Below, one piece after another: positions 7,611 through 16,416 of a stretch of DNA of 35,194 nucleotides (position 1 is the first letter of the stretch; each line of letters begins with the position of its first letter). A model generated the notes under the pieces. That model was not told where the DNA came from. It saw nothing but the letters and a program-made list of their open reading frames with translations, and searched no databases. The DNA lies in contig JANQMD010000014.1 of the NCBI GenBank assembly GCA_028280265.1, positions 1 through 35,194 on the forward strand, written 5' to 3'. The translations under genes and the position numbers were made by a program. Source of the DNA: Flavobacteriaceae bacterium (GTDB lineage Bacteria > Bacteroidota > Bacteroidia > Flavobacteriales > Flavobacteriaceae).

Positions 7611-7647
7611 GCCTCAGAGTGTTCAATTCTTTGACGGTGCCAATAAA
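7611..7647 (+). other. 3'-UTR conserved element, copy A
   Basis: The 37 nt starting GCCT and ending GACGGTGCCAATAAA match, without length difference, the 37 nt at 22151-22187; the last 15 bases are identical. An additional upstream match CTACAT(T/C)GGTGC occurs at 7556-7567 and 22137-22148. Each copy lies after a + strand gene and is followed within 0-6 nt by a strong hairpin. It may be part of a small RNA, a 3' UTR element or a DNA repeat. Confidence 0.5.
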
Positions 7648-7675
7648 GAACCGCCGCATAAAAATGCGACGGTTC
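7648..7675. terminator. Hairpin between convergent genes, probable terminator
   Basis: GAACCG-C-CGCAT / ATGCG-A-CGGTTC with one mismatch and an AAAA loop. It has no T tract on the + strand and a weak one on the - strand (TTTATT). It sits 26 bp past the end of the DUF5916 gene, so it could serve either strand. Confidence 0.55.
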
Positions 7676-7700
7676 AAACTATTCAAATAATCACAAGCCT

Positions 7701-9917
7701 CTAGAATTGCTTGAGAAACGTTATTTTACTGATCAATTGTCTGTCCACTTGTACTGGATTAAAAACATCCGTTTGAACATCGTTAAAGACCAAGTAAATG
7801 AAAGATAAAGGAGTATACTCCCAACTTAAGCGAGTATTCCATCTTCCTTGTTTGTTAAAGCTGTTGTATTGATAAAATGCATTGAATTGTACTCTAGGAT
7901 TCAATGCTAGCCTCAAATTTCCACTGTATAAGTTTGTTGTTAAATTTTCATTGGCCGCTCCAATGTTTACGAGTTGATTGTTTTCGTAATTGGCAGATAA
8001 TGAGATATGAGGTAATGGAGAATACCTTGTAGAAGCCACTAGAGTTCTTCTTTTACCATTGTAAAAGTCACCAAAATCGTATCGTATACTACCAGAAAAT
8101 TTTCTCGATTGATCTGATCTGTAGCTGAATGCGTGACGTGTGTAATAATATCTATCCTGAGTAATTTGAAGACCTAAAGGAGCAAAATTAAAATTGATAT
8201 TCTGCCAGGTAGGAGTGAACGAAAACTCCAAAAAGCTATTGTCTTTGAACCATACCCAAACAGGAAAAATCCATAAACTAGCTTGTTGAAATTCTGAAGG
8301 ATTATTTGCATTGTGATTGTAATTAACAAATACCCCAGGATCCCATCGTCTAATCCAACTAAGTTTTTCATTTTTTGGCCTCCAAATATAGTATCCTCCA
8401 GGATTGTGTCTTATTACATTGTTTTGTCTTACAAATCCCATTTTAGGATTGTACTTTTCATCGGTATATTCTGTCACCCAACCATAATAGTAATCGTTAG
8501 AGTCGTTTCCAATGAATACTCTTCCTGCAAATCCAGTCTCTCCTGTAAACTCATCAATAGAACTCGTAAGAATATACTGTATATCCCACTGACTAGAAGG
8601 GCGAATTTGTCCATCTAAAGTGATGGTCGTATTGTTGTTACTTTCTAAATTTTGAGAATTAAATCTTTCATCAAAGCGATGAGTGATCATAACTCCAATA
8701 TTATTCTCTCTACCATAATTTTGCAAGTATCTAAACACGCCAAAATTTGATGCAGGAGAATTGTCTGTTTCACGTTGTCTTACATACAATCCTGCGATGG
8801 CATTTTTTTGAGTTCTTCTCGTAAAGCGTGTCCCAATATCTATAGGTGCAGCCGTGGCATTAAACTCGCCTTGTAAACCAATTCTTCTACTAAAAAAAGG
8901 TCGTATAGAAGTTTGGAGTCCACCAGCCCATATTCCTGAATTCTCTAGAAAAAATTGTCTTCTTTCAGGAAAAAAGATATTAAAACGTTCTAAGTTATTT
9001 ACTGCTCTGTCAATATCAGCTTGAGCAAAATCGGTATTGATGGTAAGATCCATCACTGTTTTTGGATCTACTGCCCATTTTACATCAACTCCTACTTTAC
9101 CATCACGATCTATATTTTGAACAGAATTTCCTGCTTTGCTTTCATTGAATTGATATAAAGAATAAGGTTCAATTCGAATGTTTGAGGAGGATGGGGGAGC
9201 TTGAATTCCTACCAGCTTTGCAGCATAAGTCATTCTATACGGTGTAAATGATTGCGGAATGGGAGGAAAACTAGAAATCTCTACTTCTCTTCTTGCATAA
9301 CGGACCAAGGTGATTCCTAGCTCAATGATATTGTCATCTTTAGGTAAATTATATCTTAATGATTTGAAAGGGATTTCAAATTCAGCATAATAACCTTTTT
9401 CAGTTCTTTTTGTGCGTACCTTCCAGAGCGTATTCCATCCGTTGTCAAATGAATTTCCATTAAAGTTTTGAAAATCTCGTTGATTTCCATAAGGAGTGGT
9501 TTGAAACCCTTGTGCATACTGCTTCAAATTTTGAGGATCTAAAGCAATTCCAAAAATATCATTAGGTCCCCATGAAAAATCTCTACGTAAATCTTGTACT
9601 CTAATTCCTTTTTGCCCAAGAGAATCCGCACAGAAAGCCCCTACGTATAAATTCTTATTATCATATAAGAAACGTACTTCTGTTTTAAATTTTACAGGAC
9701 CGCCTTGTCTGGGTTCTCTACGAAAAAAGTTACTAATAGTGACTGCGTTTTGCCAATCTGATTCAGATAAATCGCCATCTACTTTAACTTTAGAGTTTAC
9801 TTTTGTAACTCTTATTTTTTGTATTTCCTCTGGTGGTGGAAAATTTCCTTGTGTATTATCTTGTGCAATTGCTTTACTAACAAATAGTAGTGCAATCATA
9901 AAAATGATATATCTCAT
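7701..9917 (-). CDS. DUF5916 outer-membrane protein with CBM9-like N-terminal domain
   Basis: This 738-residue exported protein has a signal peptide over residues 1-18 (ALLFVSKAIAQ). The N-terminal domain, about residues 35-230, is of the carbohydrate-binding family 9 type: VDGDLSESDWQNA, the strand VRFLYDNKNLYVGAF, then GYYAEFEIPFKSLRY. The rest, about 240-738, is the DUF5916 beta-barrel, recognised by NNLERFNIFFPERRQFFLEN followed by PFFSRRIGL and many Tyr/Trp/Phe-rich strands ending in a terminal Phe (FLKQF), as expected for an outer-membrane barrel. Proteins of this architecture are very common in Bacteroidota and are suspected to be outer-membrane pores or binding proteins linked to peptidases or glycans. 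No substrate is proven. It is transcribed alone. Confidence 0.87.
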   Translation of the reverse strand: MRYIIFMIALLFVSKAIAQDNTQGNFPPPEEIQKIRVTKVNSKVKVDGDLSESDWQNAVTISNFFRREPRQGGPVKFKTEVRFLYDNKNLYVGAFCADSLGQKGIRVQDLRRDFSWGPNDIFGIALDPQNLKQYAQGFQTTPYGNQRDFQNFNGNSFDNGWNTLWKVRTKRTEKGYYAEFEIPFKSLRYNLPKDDNIIELGITLVRYARREVEISSFPPIPQSFTPYRMTYAAKLVGIQAPPSSSNIRIEPYSLYQFNESKAGNSVQNIDRDGKVGVDVKWAVDPKTVMDLTINTDFAQADIDRAVNNLERFNIFFPERRQFFLENSGIWAGGLQTSIRPFFSRRIGLQGEFNATAAPIDIGTRFTRRTQKNAIAGLYVRQRETDNSPASNFGVFRYLQNYGRENNIGVMITHRFDERFNSQNLESNNNTTITLDGQIRPSSQWDIQYILTSSIDEFTGETGFAGRVFIGNDSNDYYYGWVTEYTDEKYNPKMGFVRQNNVIRHNPGGYYIWRPKNEKLSWIRRWDPGVFVNYNHNANNPSEFQQASLWIFPVWVWFKDNSFLEFSFTPTWQNINFNFAPLGLQITQDRYYYTRHAFSYRSDQSRKFSGSIRYDFGDFYNGKRRTLVASTRYSPLPHISLSANYENNQLVNIGAANENLTTNLYSGNLRLALNPRVQFNAFYQYNSFNKQGRWNTRLSWEYTPLSFIYLVFNDVQTDVFNPVQVDRQLISKITFLKQF

Positions 9918-10013
9918 TTGAATTAGAAAATGCGTTAATACAACACAGATCTAGATGAACGGAGAGTTTCCACTTATCTGTGCATATTAATTGTTAAATA
10001 GAAAATGAAAGTT

Positions 10014-10313
10014 CTAATTCAAAGAAGGTGGCGGCCTACTAAATAGAGCATGAGACTGCTCTGGGGTATAAATTTTAGATGTATAGACATCAATAATAAA
10101 GAAAAATTCCTCTGGAGTTTTATCAATTTCAATAGGATCATTGGCTCCTTCAAATGGAGAAAATTGATCAACCAAAGCTTTTTCACAAACTTCGCATTCT
10201 ACAATTTTTGTATCATGGTCGTGAAGTAAAATATGATAGCCAAAAGCTTTTCCTCCTACAAAAAGTAGTAAGAAAAATGATGCTAATAGTGTTTTAAATA
10301 GTTTGGTTCTCAT
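10014..10313 (-). CDS. Small membrane-anchored protein with His/Asp cluster and CxxC
   Basis: This 99-residue protein begins with a hydrophobic signal or anchor segment (LLASFFLLLFVGGKAFG). Next come HILLHDHD and CEVC, a His/Asp cluster 7 residues before a C-x2-C, which suggests metal binding or a thiol pair. It ends in the motif SRPPPSLN, which recurs at the C-terminus of many short flavobacterial proteins of unknown function. Such genes often stand before outer-membrane receptor genes, and here the next gene downstream is the DUF5916 barrel, 96 bp away. It is not a c-type cytochrome, because the CxxC is followed by Glu, not His. No function is assigned. Confidence 0.7.
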   Translation of the reverse strand: MRTKLFKTLLASFFLLLFVGGKAFGYHILLHDHDTKIVECEVCEKALVDQFSPFEGANDPIEIDKTPEEFFFIIDVYTSKIYTPEQSHALFSRPPPSLN

Positions 10314-10366
10314 ATATTAGCAATAAAAGTAATTATTATCTAGATAGAAAAACAAAAAATTATCAT

Positions 10367-10396
10367 AAAAAAACCGTTCCAATTGGAACGGTTTTT
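10367..10396 (-). terminator. Terminator of the fad operon (bidirectional shape)
   Basis: AAACCGTTCC-AATT-GGAACGGTTT with seven A on the left flank, which gives seven T on the - strand, and five T on the right. It lies 102 bp after the fadE stop. Confidence 0.88.
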
Positions 10397-10462
10397 AAAC
10401 AAACAACTAAATTCTAAAACCTATTAAGTTGAAGAAAATTATATACATAATTTGTTACGGGA

Positions 10463-10489
10463 GGCATTTCGACTCCACTTAATGTGACA
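10463..10489 (-). repeat. Flavobacterial intergenic repeat relic
   Basis: On the - strand it reads TGTCACATTAAGTGGAGTCG then AAATGCC. This is very close to the 'TGTCACATTGAGCGGAGTCGAAATG' type of short repeat found between genes in Flavobacteriaceae. It lies between fadE and its terminator. Confidence 0.5.
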
Positions 10490-10497
10490 AACTATTG

Positions 10498-12312
10498 TTA
10501 GAAGCAGTAACTATTTTCTGCTTTCATCTTTTCTGCAATTGTATTTCTTAATTCTACAACATTCGGATAGTTTGCATATTTTGTAAAACGCTTTAATCCC
10601 ATCAACATCATTCTTTGCTCATCACCTTCTGCAAAGGAAATGATTCCTTCACGTCCGTTTTTAATGATAATATCCACCGCATTATACAAATACAATTTTG
10701 CCATGGCAATCTGTCCAACTTGAGCTTCCTCTCCAAAACGCTTTGCATTCTTCTCGGTCCTTAACAATGTAGATTCTGCCATGTAGATTTCTATCAAAAT
10801 GTTTGAGGCTGCCATTAACAACTGCTGATGTTTCTCTAAATCAGGTCCAAATTTTTGAACAGCTGATCCAGCAACCATTAAAAATACTTTTTTCAATTTA
10901 CGAATTATTTCTTTCTCTTCAGCAAATAATTCAGAGTAATCTGGAGTATCAAAAGAAGGAATGCCCATTAATTCGTCTGCAACCGCCATTGCAGGGTTTA
11001 ATAAATCTACATGCCCTTTCATAGCTTTCTTTACCAACATTCCCACAGATAACATTCTATTAATCTCATTGGTTCCTTCGTAGATTCTTGCAATACGAGC
11101 GTCTCTCCATGCCGATTCCATGGGAGTTTCTTCAGAGAATCCCATTCCACCAAAGATTTGAATTCCTTCATCAGAACAGTTTTGAACATCTTCAGAAACT
11201 GCCACTTTTAAAATGGAGCATTCAATCGCGTACTCCTCAACCCCTTTTAGTTCTGCTTCTTGATGCGTGTTTCCAGCTTCCATTCGCATTGCGATACGAT
11301 CTTCAATGTTTTTTGCTGCTCTGTAGCTAGCAGATTCACCAGCATAACAATTGGTTGCCATTTCAGCAAATTTCGCTTTGATCGCACCAAAATCAGCCAA
11401 AGGAGTTTTAAACTGCTTACGCTCCGTTGCATATTGTATACCGTAATTAATTACTCTTCTTTGAGAGTCGATACAAGCAGCAGCTAATTTGATACGTCCT
11501 ACGTTTAATGCGTTCATGGCAATTTTAAATCCACCCCCACGGACAGAAAGCATGTTTTCAACAGGAACCAATGTATCGCTAAAAAATACCTGACGGGTAG
11601 AAGAAGCACGAATACCTAATTTGTGCTCTTCTTCACCTAATGTAATTCCATTTGGGTTATTTGGATCGTACTCAACAATAAAACCTGTGATGTTTTTATC
11701 ATTTTCTATGCGGGCAAATACAATCATTAAGTCACAGAAGCCAGCATTTGAGATCCACATTTTTTGCCCGTTGATTTTGTAAGCTTTTCCGTCTTCAGTA
11801 AGCTCGGCTGTAGTTTTTCCTGAATTTGCATCAGATCCAGCTGTAGGCTCAGTCAAACAATAAGCTCCCATCCATTCTCCTGATGCCAATTTAGGGACGT
11901 ATTTTTTCTTTTGCTCTTCATTTCCATAGAGTGTAATAGGCATGGTTCCAATTCCAGTATGAGCTCCAAAAGCTGTGCTGAAAGAACCTGTTCCACTAGA
12001 AATATATTCACAAACCAACATGGTAGAGACAAATCCCATTCCTAATCCTCCGTATTCTTCAGGAACAGAGACACCTAAAAAACCTAGTTCACCTGCTTTT
12101 TTCATACACTCTTCAGTAAGGGCATAATCTTTATTCTCAAAACGCTCTTTATGAGGAATAATCTCACGATCATTAAATTCTTTTACAGCGTCTCTCATCA
12201 TTTGTTGCTCCTCAGAGAAATCTTCTGGAGTAAAAATGTCTTCACAATTGGTCTCTTTTACTAGGAATTGGCCTCCTCTTAAAATTTCTTGTTTCTCTTC
12301 TAACGTTTCCAT
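10498..12312 (-). CDS. fadE: Acyl-CoA dehydrogenase (FadE-type, beta-oxidation step 1)
   Basis: This 604-residue flavoenzyme oxidises acyl-CoA to trans-2-enoyl-CoA and passes electrons to electron-transfer flavoprotein. The N-terminal helical domain spans to about residue 155. FAD/substrate motifs are YCLTEPTAGSDANS and MWISNAGF, then LGIRASSTRQVFFSDTLVP. The C-terminal helical part has GGMGFSEETPMESAWRDARI followed by RIYEGTNEINRM. A further helical extension of about 170 residues (DELMGIPSF to the end) makes it longer than the 380-residue short/medium-chain enzymes and matches the size of Bacillus FadE (about 590). It is the last gene of a marR-fadN-fadA-fadE set on one strand. The 418-bp gap to fadA is filled by a broken four-helix-bundle gene, so fadE may have lost or changed co-transcription. 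Confidence 0.93.
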   Translation of the reverse strand: METLEEKQEILRGGQFLVKETNCEDIFTPEDFSEEQQMMRDAVKEFNDREIIPHKERFENKDYALTEECMKKAGELGFLGVSVPEEYGGLGMGFVSTMLVCEYISSGTGSFSTAFGAHTGIGTMPITLYGNEEQKKKYVPKLASGEWMGAYCLTEPTAGSDANSGKTTAELTEDGKAYKINGQKMWISNAGFCDLMIVFARIENDKNITGFIVEYDPNNPNGITLGEEEHKLGIRASSTRQVFFSDTLVPVENMLSVRGGGFKIAMNALNVGRIKLAAACIDSQRRVINYGIQYATERKQFKTPLADFGAIKAKFAEMATNCYAGESASYRAAKNIEDRIAMRMEAGNTHQEAELKGVEEYAIECSILKVAVSEDVQNCSDEGIQIFGGMGFSEETPMESAWRDARIARIYEGTNEINRMLSVGMLVKKAMKGHVDLLNPAMAVADELMGIPSFDTPDYSELFAEEKEIIRKLKKVFLMVAGSAVQKFGPDLEKHQQLLMAASNILIEIYMAESTLLRTEKNAKRFGEEAQVGQIAMAKLYLYNAVDIIIKNGREGIISFAEGDEQRMMLMGLKRFTKYANYPNVVELRNTIAEKMKAENSYCF

Positions 12313-12326
12313 GTCTATAAATTTTT

Positions 12327-12342
12327 AATTCTCAATTTTGAG
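12327..12342 (+). repeat. Single heptamer-repeat relic beside the four-helix-bundle pseudogene
   Basis: AATTCTCAATTTTGAG sits directly at the 3' end of the pseudogene. It contains one unit (TTCTCAA, 12329-12335) of the heptamer that is repeated eleven times at 35118-35194. CTCAATTTTGAG is itself a palindrome. Confidence 0.45.
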
Positions 12343-12697
12343 TTATTGTTTACTTAGTTGAGTTGTTTTTACAATTTTGGTGAGAATTTTCACTAAGTTT
12401 TCAACTTCTCTTTGATGATTTTTTACATTGATTCTCGTCAACTCTGATTTATCTAGCAGTTGTAACCAATACCTTGTTTCTCTGGCCTCTTTGGATGAGA
12501 TCGACATTTTATGAACGAAATCTTTTCTTGAAAAAGCGGCTGTTGCTTCTTGTATATTAGCTCCAATACTTGTTCCACTTCTTAATAATTGTTTAGAAAT
12601 TACATACTCGTTTTCATCTTTTAGTTTCTTATACAGTTCGATAATTACGAGTGCAAAATCTAAAACTCTTATCCAGAATTATATTCTCTTTTTTCAT
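12343..12697 (-). pseudogene. Frameshifted four-helix-bundle protein (23S rRNA IVS / bAvd-like family)
   Basis: Reading begins at the ATG at 12697 with KKENIILDKSF, the usual start of this family. After a frame change near 12659-12666 it continues with ALVIIELYKKLKDENEYV, QLLRSGTSIGANIQEA, RKDFVHKMSISSKEARETRYW and LQLLDKSEL, to a TAA at 12343. The total span is one base more than a multiple of three. Removing one base near 12665 (AGTTTTAGATTTT read as AGTTTTGATTTT) restores one protein of about 117 residues, which is the family length. The family includes 23S rRNA intervening-sequence proteins and the accessory protein of diversity-generating retroelements, and is also found alone. Here it interrupts the fad operon. 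A sequencing error is the other explanation. Confidence 0.85.
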
Positions 12698-12730
12698 AGC
12701 TATTCATAATTTAAAATTTCACATTTATAA

Positions 12731-13921
12731 TTAGTTCAGGAACTCGAAAATACCCGCAGCTCCTTGACCAGTTCCCACACACATGGTAACCATACCATAT
12801 TTGTTTTTCATCTCACGCTTGCGCATTTCATCAAATAATTGAACGGATAATTTTGCTCCTGTACACCCAAGAGGATGCCCTAAAGCAATGGCTCCTCCAT
12901 TTACGTTTACAATGTCTTGATTCAAATCCAACTCTCTCATCACAGCTAATGATTGAGAAGCAAAAGCTTCGTTGAGCTCTATCAAATCAATATCACTTTG
13001 TTTTAATCCTCCTTGTTTCAATGCTTTTGGAATTGCAGCAACAGGTCCAATTCCCATAATTCTTGGAGGTACTCCCGCGGCAGCATAGCTTACCATGCGT
13101 GCAATTGGCTCTAATTTTAGTTCCTTCACCATTTCTTCACTCATCACCAAAACAAAGGCAGCTCCATCACTGGTTTGTGATGAGTTCCCAGCTGTTACAG
13201 AACCATTGGCTGCAAATACAGGACGTAATTTTGCTAAGGCCTCTTTGCTTGTTCCACGACGAGGCCCTTCATCTTTATTCACTGTAAATTTTCTTGTGGC
13301 TCTTTTACCTTTTCCATCGATATAAGTTTCTTCTACTTCAACGGGAGCAATCTGATCTTGAAAACGATCCTCATCCAATGCTTTTAAAGCTTTCATGTGT
13401 GAATTGTAAGCAAACTCGTCTTGATCCTCACGAGATACTTTGTATTTCTCTGCTACAGCTTCTGCAGTATTTCCCATTCCCCAGTAATAATCTTCATGGC
13501 CAGAATTCACAATGTCATAGTTGAGCTCTGGTTTGAAACCTGTCATAGGTACTGAAGTCATACTTTCTGTACCTCCAGCAATGATACATTCTGCCATTCC
13601 CGACTGAATTTTAGCCACTGCCATTCCAATGGTTTCCAGTCCTGAAGAACAAAAACGATTTACAGTGACACCAGGAACATCCACTGTATTCAATCCAATT
13701 AGAGAAATGATACGTGCCATGTTCAATCCCTGTGATCCTTCTGGCATGGCATTTCCTACAATGACATCGTCAATACGATTTACATCAAAGTCAGGCATTT
13801 TTCCCATCATGTATTGAATCGTTTCGGCAGCCAATTCATCGGCTCTTTTAAATCTGAATCCACCTCTTTTGGATTTTCCAACGGCAGTTCTATATCCTTT
13901 TACTATATATGCTGTTTTCAT
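12731..13921 (-). CDS. fadA: Acetyl-CoA C-acyltransferase (3-ketoacyl-CoA thiolase)
   Basis: This 396-residue degradative thiolase cleaves 3-ketoacyl-CoA with CoA to acetyl-CoA and a shortened acyl-CoA, the last beta-oxidation step. The active-site triad is visible: nucleophile Cys91 in NRFCSSG, His349 in GHPLGCTGA and acid/base Cys381 in MCVGTGQGAAG. The family NEAFAS motif is at about 330. The length is typical for a complete enzyme, expected in the cytoplasm. It lies 75 bp after fadN and before fadE on the same strand, the order of the Bacillus fadNAE operon. Biosynthetic acetyl-CoA acetyltransferase activity is the alternative, but the context makes degradation far more likely. Confidence 0.94.
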   Translation of the reverse strand: MKTAYIVKGYRTAVGKSKRGGFRFKRADELAAETIQYMMGKMPDFDVNRIDDVIVGNAMPEGSQGLNMARIISLIGLNTVDVPGVTVNRFCSSGLETIGMAVAKIQSGMAECIIAGGTESMTSVPMTGFKPELNYDIVNSGHEDYYWGMGNTAEAVAEKYKVSREDQDEFAYNSHMKALKALDEDRFQDQIAPVEVEETYIDGKGKRATRKFTVNKDEGPRRGTSKEALAKLRPVFAANGSVTAGNSSQTSDGAAFVLVMSEEMVKELKLEPIARMVSYAAAGVPPRIMGIGPVAAIPKALKQGGLKQSDIDLIELNEAFASQSLAVMRELDLNQDIVNVNGGAIALGHPLGCTGAKLSVQLFDEMRKREMKNKYGMVTMCVGTGQGAAGIFEFLN

Positions 13922-13962
13922 AATTTCGATTTTTAGATAGTTAGATTTATAGAAAATTAGAA

Positions 13963-13978
13963 GTCTAGTAATCTAGAC
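13963..13978. repeat. Small palindrome in the fadN-fadA gap
   Basis: GTCTAG-TAAT-CTAGAC within a 75-bp stretch containing several further TCTA/TAGA words (AGTCTAAGTGTCTAA). It looks like degenerate 'TCTAGAC' intergenic repeat debris and has no T tract for a terminator. Confidence 0.35.
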
Positions 13979-13996
13979 ATCCAACAGTCTAAGTGT

Positions 13997-16402
13997 CTAA
14001 TTTCTCAATGGTTTACCAGTTTTTAACATGTGTTGGATTCGCTCCAATGTTTTACGTTCTGTACATAGACTTAAGAATGCTTCGCGTTCGATATCTAATA
14101 AATACTGTTCAGAAACTTTTGTAGGCTCTGATAAATCACCTCCAGCCATTACATAGGCTAGTTTGTTTGCTATTTTTTGATCGTGCTCAGAAATGAATCG
14201 AGACGCTTTCATGGAGTCAGTTCCTACCATGAATGTTCCTAGGGCCTGCTTACCAAGAACCAAGATATCTTTGCGCATTGGTTTTTGTGTGTATCCAGCC
14301 TCGGCAAGTAACAATGCATGTTTCTTAGCTTCAGCGATCTGACGATCTTTGTTCACTACTATAACATCTTTTCCTTTTTGAAGTACATTCATGTCAAATG
14401 CCTCGTAAGCTGAAGTCGCTACTTTGGCCATACCAATAGCCAAGAAATGCTCTTGTAAAACATTCAGTTGGACATCTCCTTGGTGGAATAAGTCTTGCGC
14501 TCTTAAAGTCATTTCTTTTGATCCACCACCACCAGGAATTACACCGACACCGAACTCTACTAGTCCAATATAGGTTTCCGCAGCAGCCACTACCTTGTCG
14601 GCATGCATGGACAATTCACATCCACCCCCTAAAGTCATTCCATGTGGTGCAGCGATTGTAGGAATTGAAGAATAACGCATACGCATCATGGTATCTTGGA
14701 AATACTTAATAGCATAGTTCAATTCATCATATTCTTGTTCTACAGCCATCATAAAAATCATTCCTATGTTGGCTCCTACCGAGAAGTTGGCAGCTTGATT
14801 ACCAACGACAAGTCCTTGGTAATCTTTTTCTGCCATGTCTAGGGCTTTGTTCAAGCCGGCTAGTACATCTCCCCCGATTGTATTCATTTTCGATTGGAAT
14901 TCTACATTTAAAATTCCATCTCCTAAGTCTTCTACAACTACCCCAGAGTTTTTGAAGACTTCTTTGGATTCTCTAATATTGTCTAAGATGATAAAGGCAT
15001 CTTGACCAGGTTTCTTAGCTTGAGATTTTGAGGGTATGTCGTAATAATACGTGGCCCCATCTTTTACACTATAGAAAGATTTGGAACCTGATGCTAACAT
15101 GTCTACTACCCAAGCTGCTGGTTCCTTACCTTCGGCTTTCATCAACTCTATTCCTTTTTCTACTCCAATGGCATCCCAAATTTCAAATGGACCATTTTCC
15201 CATCCGAAACCTGCTTTTAAAGCATCGTCAATTCTGTATAGTTCATCTGAGATCTCAGGAATTCTGTTTTGTACATAAGCAAACATGGCAGCAAAGCTCT
15301 TTCTGTAGAACTCACCAGCTTTGTCTTTTCCACTCACCAATACTTTGAAACGATCAATAACATTGTCTATGGTTTTGGTCAATTCTAAAGTTGCGAATTT
15401 CGCACGTTGCTTGGGTCTGTATTCTAAAGTATCTAGATCCAAAGAAAGGATTTCTTTTTTGCCATTTTCACCCACTACTCGTTTGTAAAACCCTTGCTTT
15501 GTTTTGCTTCCCAGCCACTTGTTTTCCATCATGGTATTTACGAAATCAGGAATCTCAAAGATGTCTCTCATTTCGTCATTAGGACAATTGTCTTTCACGC
15601 CATTCGCTGTGTGTACCAGTGTATCCAATCCAACGACATCAATAGTTCTGAAAGTAGCGGATTTAGGGCGCCCAATAACGGGCCCTGTCAACTTATCTAC
15701 TTCTTCAATAGTTAATCCCATTTCTTTGACAATATGAAACAAACTAGCAATTCCAAAAATTCCAATCCTGTTTCCAATGAAGGCTGGTGTATCTTTGGCT
15801 AGAACAGAAGTTTTTCCTAAAAATTTATCTCCATACATCATCAAGAAGTCGGTAACCTCTTGTTTGCATTGGGGTCCAGGAACTACTTCAAATAATTTTA
15901 AATATCTAGGTGGATTAAAGAAGTGAGTTACTGCAAAGTGCTTTTGGAAATCTTCACTTCTTCCTTCATTCATAAACTTGATAGGTATCCCAGAAGTATT
16001 GGAAGTAATAAGCGTACCAGGAGTTCTGTACTTTTCAACTTTTTCAAAAACTTGTTGTTTGATGTCTAATCGTTCAACAACCACTTCCATTACCCAGTCT
16101 ACATCTTTGATTTTATGTAAATCATCATCCAAGTTACCCGTAGTAATTCGTTCTACAAACTTTTTAGAGTAAATAGGAGAGGGCTTCGATTTTAAAGATG
16201 CAGCCAATGCATCATTCACCAATCGATTGCGAACTACTTTATCTTCTAAAGTCAATCCTTTTGCCTTTTCCTTATCATTCAATTCTCTTGGAACAATGTC
16301 CAATAAAAGAACTTCAACACCTATATTGGCAAAGTGACAAGCGATACCGCTTCCCATGATTCCGGAACCGATAATTGCTACTTTTTTAATTCTTCTAGTC
16401 AT
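13997..16402 (-). CDS. fadN: 3-hydroxyacyl-CoA dehydrogenase / enoyl-CoA hydratase (FadN-type)
   Basis: This 801-residue bifunctional enzyme performs the hydration and NAD-dependent oxidation steps of beta-oxidation. The dehydrogenase comes first: a Rossmann start KVAIIGSGIMGSGIACHFAN at residues 7-26, then THFFNPPRYLKLFEVVPG and the helical C-domain (GNRIGIFG, KSATFRTIDVVGLDTL). The crotonase domain is C-terminal, at about 490-690, with oxyanion-hole residues in ANFSVGANIG and the GGGCELSMHADKVVAA / GVGVIPGGGGSKEM segment. This order is the reverse of E. coli FadB and equals Bacillus FadN, whose length is close to this one. It follows marR by 14 bp and is likely controlled by it. Confidence 0.93.
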   Translation of the reverse strand: MTRRIKKVAIIGSGIMGSGIACHFANIGVEVLLLDIVPRELNDKEKAKGLTLEDKVVRNRLVNDALAASLKSKPSPIYSKKFVERITTGNLDDDLHKIKDVDWVMEVVVERLDIKQQVFEKVEKYRTPGTLITSNTSGIPIKFMNEGRSEDFQKHFAVTHFFNPPRYLKLFEVVPGPQCKQEVTDFLMMYGDKFLGKTSVLAKDTPAFIGNRIGIFGIASLFHIVKEMGLTIEEVDKLTGPVIGRPKSATFRTIDVVGLDTLVHTANGVKDNCPNDEMRDIFEIPDFVNTMMENKWLGSKTKQGFYKRVVGENGKKEILSLDLDTLEYRPKQRAKFATLELTKTIDNVIDRFKVLVSGKDKAGEFYRKSFAAMFAYVQNRIPEISDELYRIDDALKAGFGWENGPFEIWDAIGVEKGIELMKAEGKEPAAWVVDMLASGSKSFYSVKDGATYYYDIPSKSQAKKPGQDAFIILDNIRESKEVFKNSGVVVEDLGDGILNVEFQSKMNTIGGDVLAGLNKALDMAEKDYQGLVVGNQAANFSVGANIGMIFMMAVEQEYDELNYAIKYFQDTMMRMRYSSIPTIAAPHGMTLGGGCELSMHADKVVAAAETYIGLVEFGVGVIPGGGGSKEMTLRAQDLFHQGDVQLNVLQEHFLAIGMAKVATSAYEAFDMNVLQKGKDVIVVNKDRQIAEAKKHALLLAEAGYTQKPMRKDILVLGKQALGTFMVGTDSMKASRFISEHDQKIANKLAYVMAGGDLSEPTKVSEQYLLDIEREAFLSLCTERKTLERIQHMLKTGKPLRN

Positions 16403-16416
16403 TTGTTTTTGATTTG

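Noticed and set aside
13095..15737. Several + strand ORFs of 60-106 codons over fadA and fadN
   Set aside because: Antisense frames of strongly conserved enzyme genes with no ribosome site or known domain.
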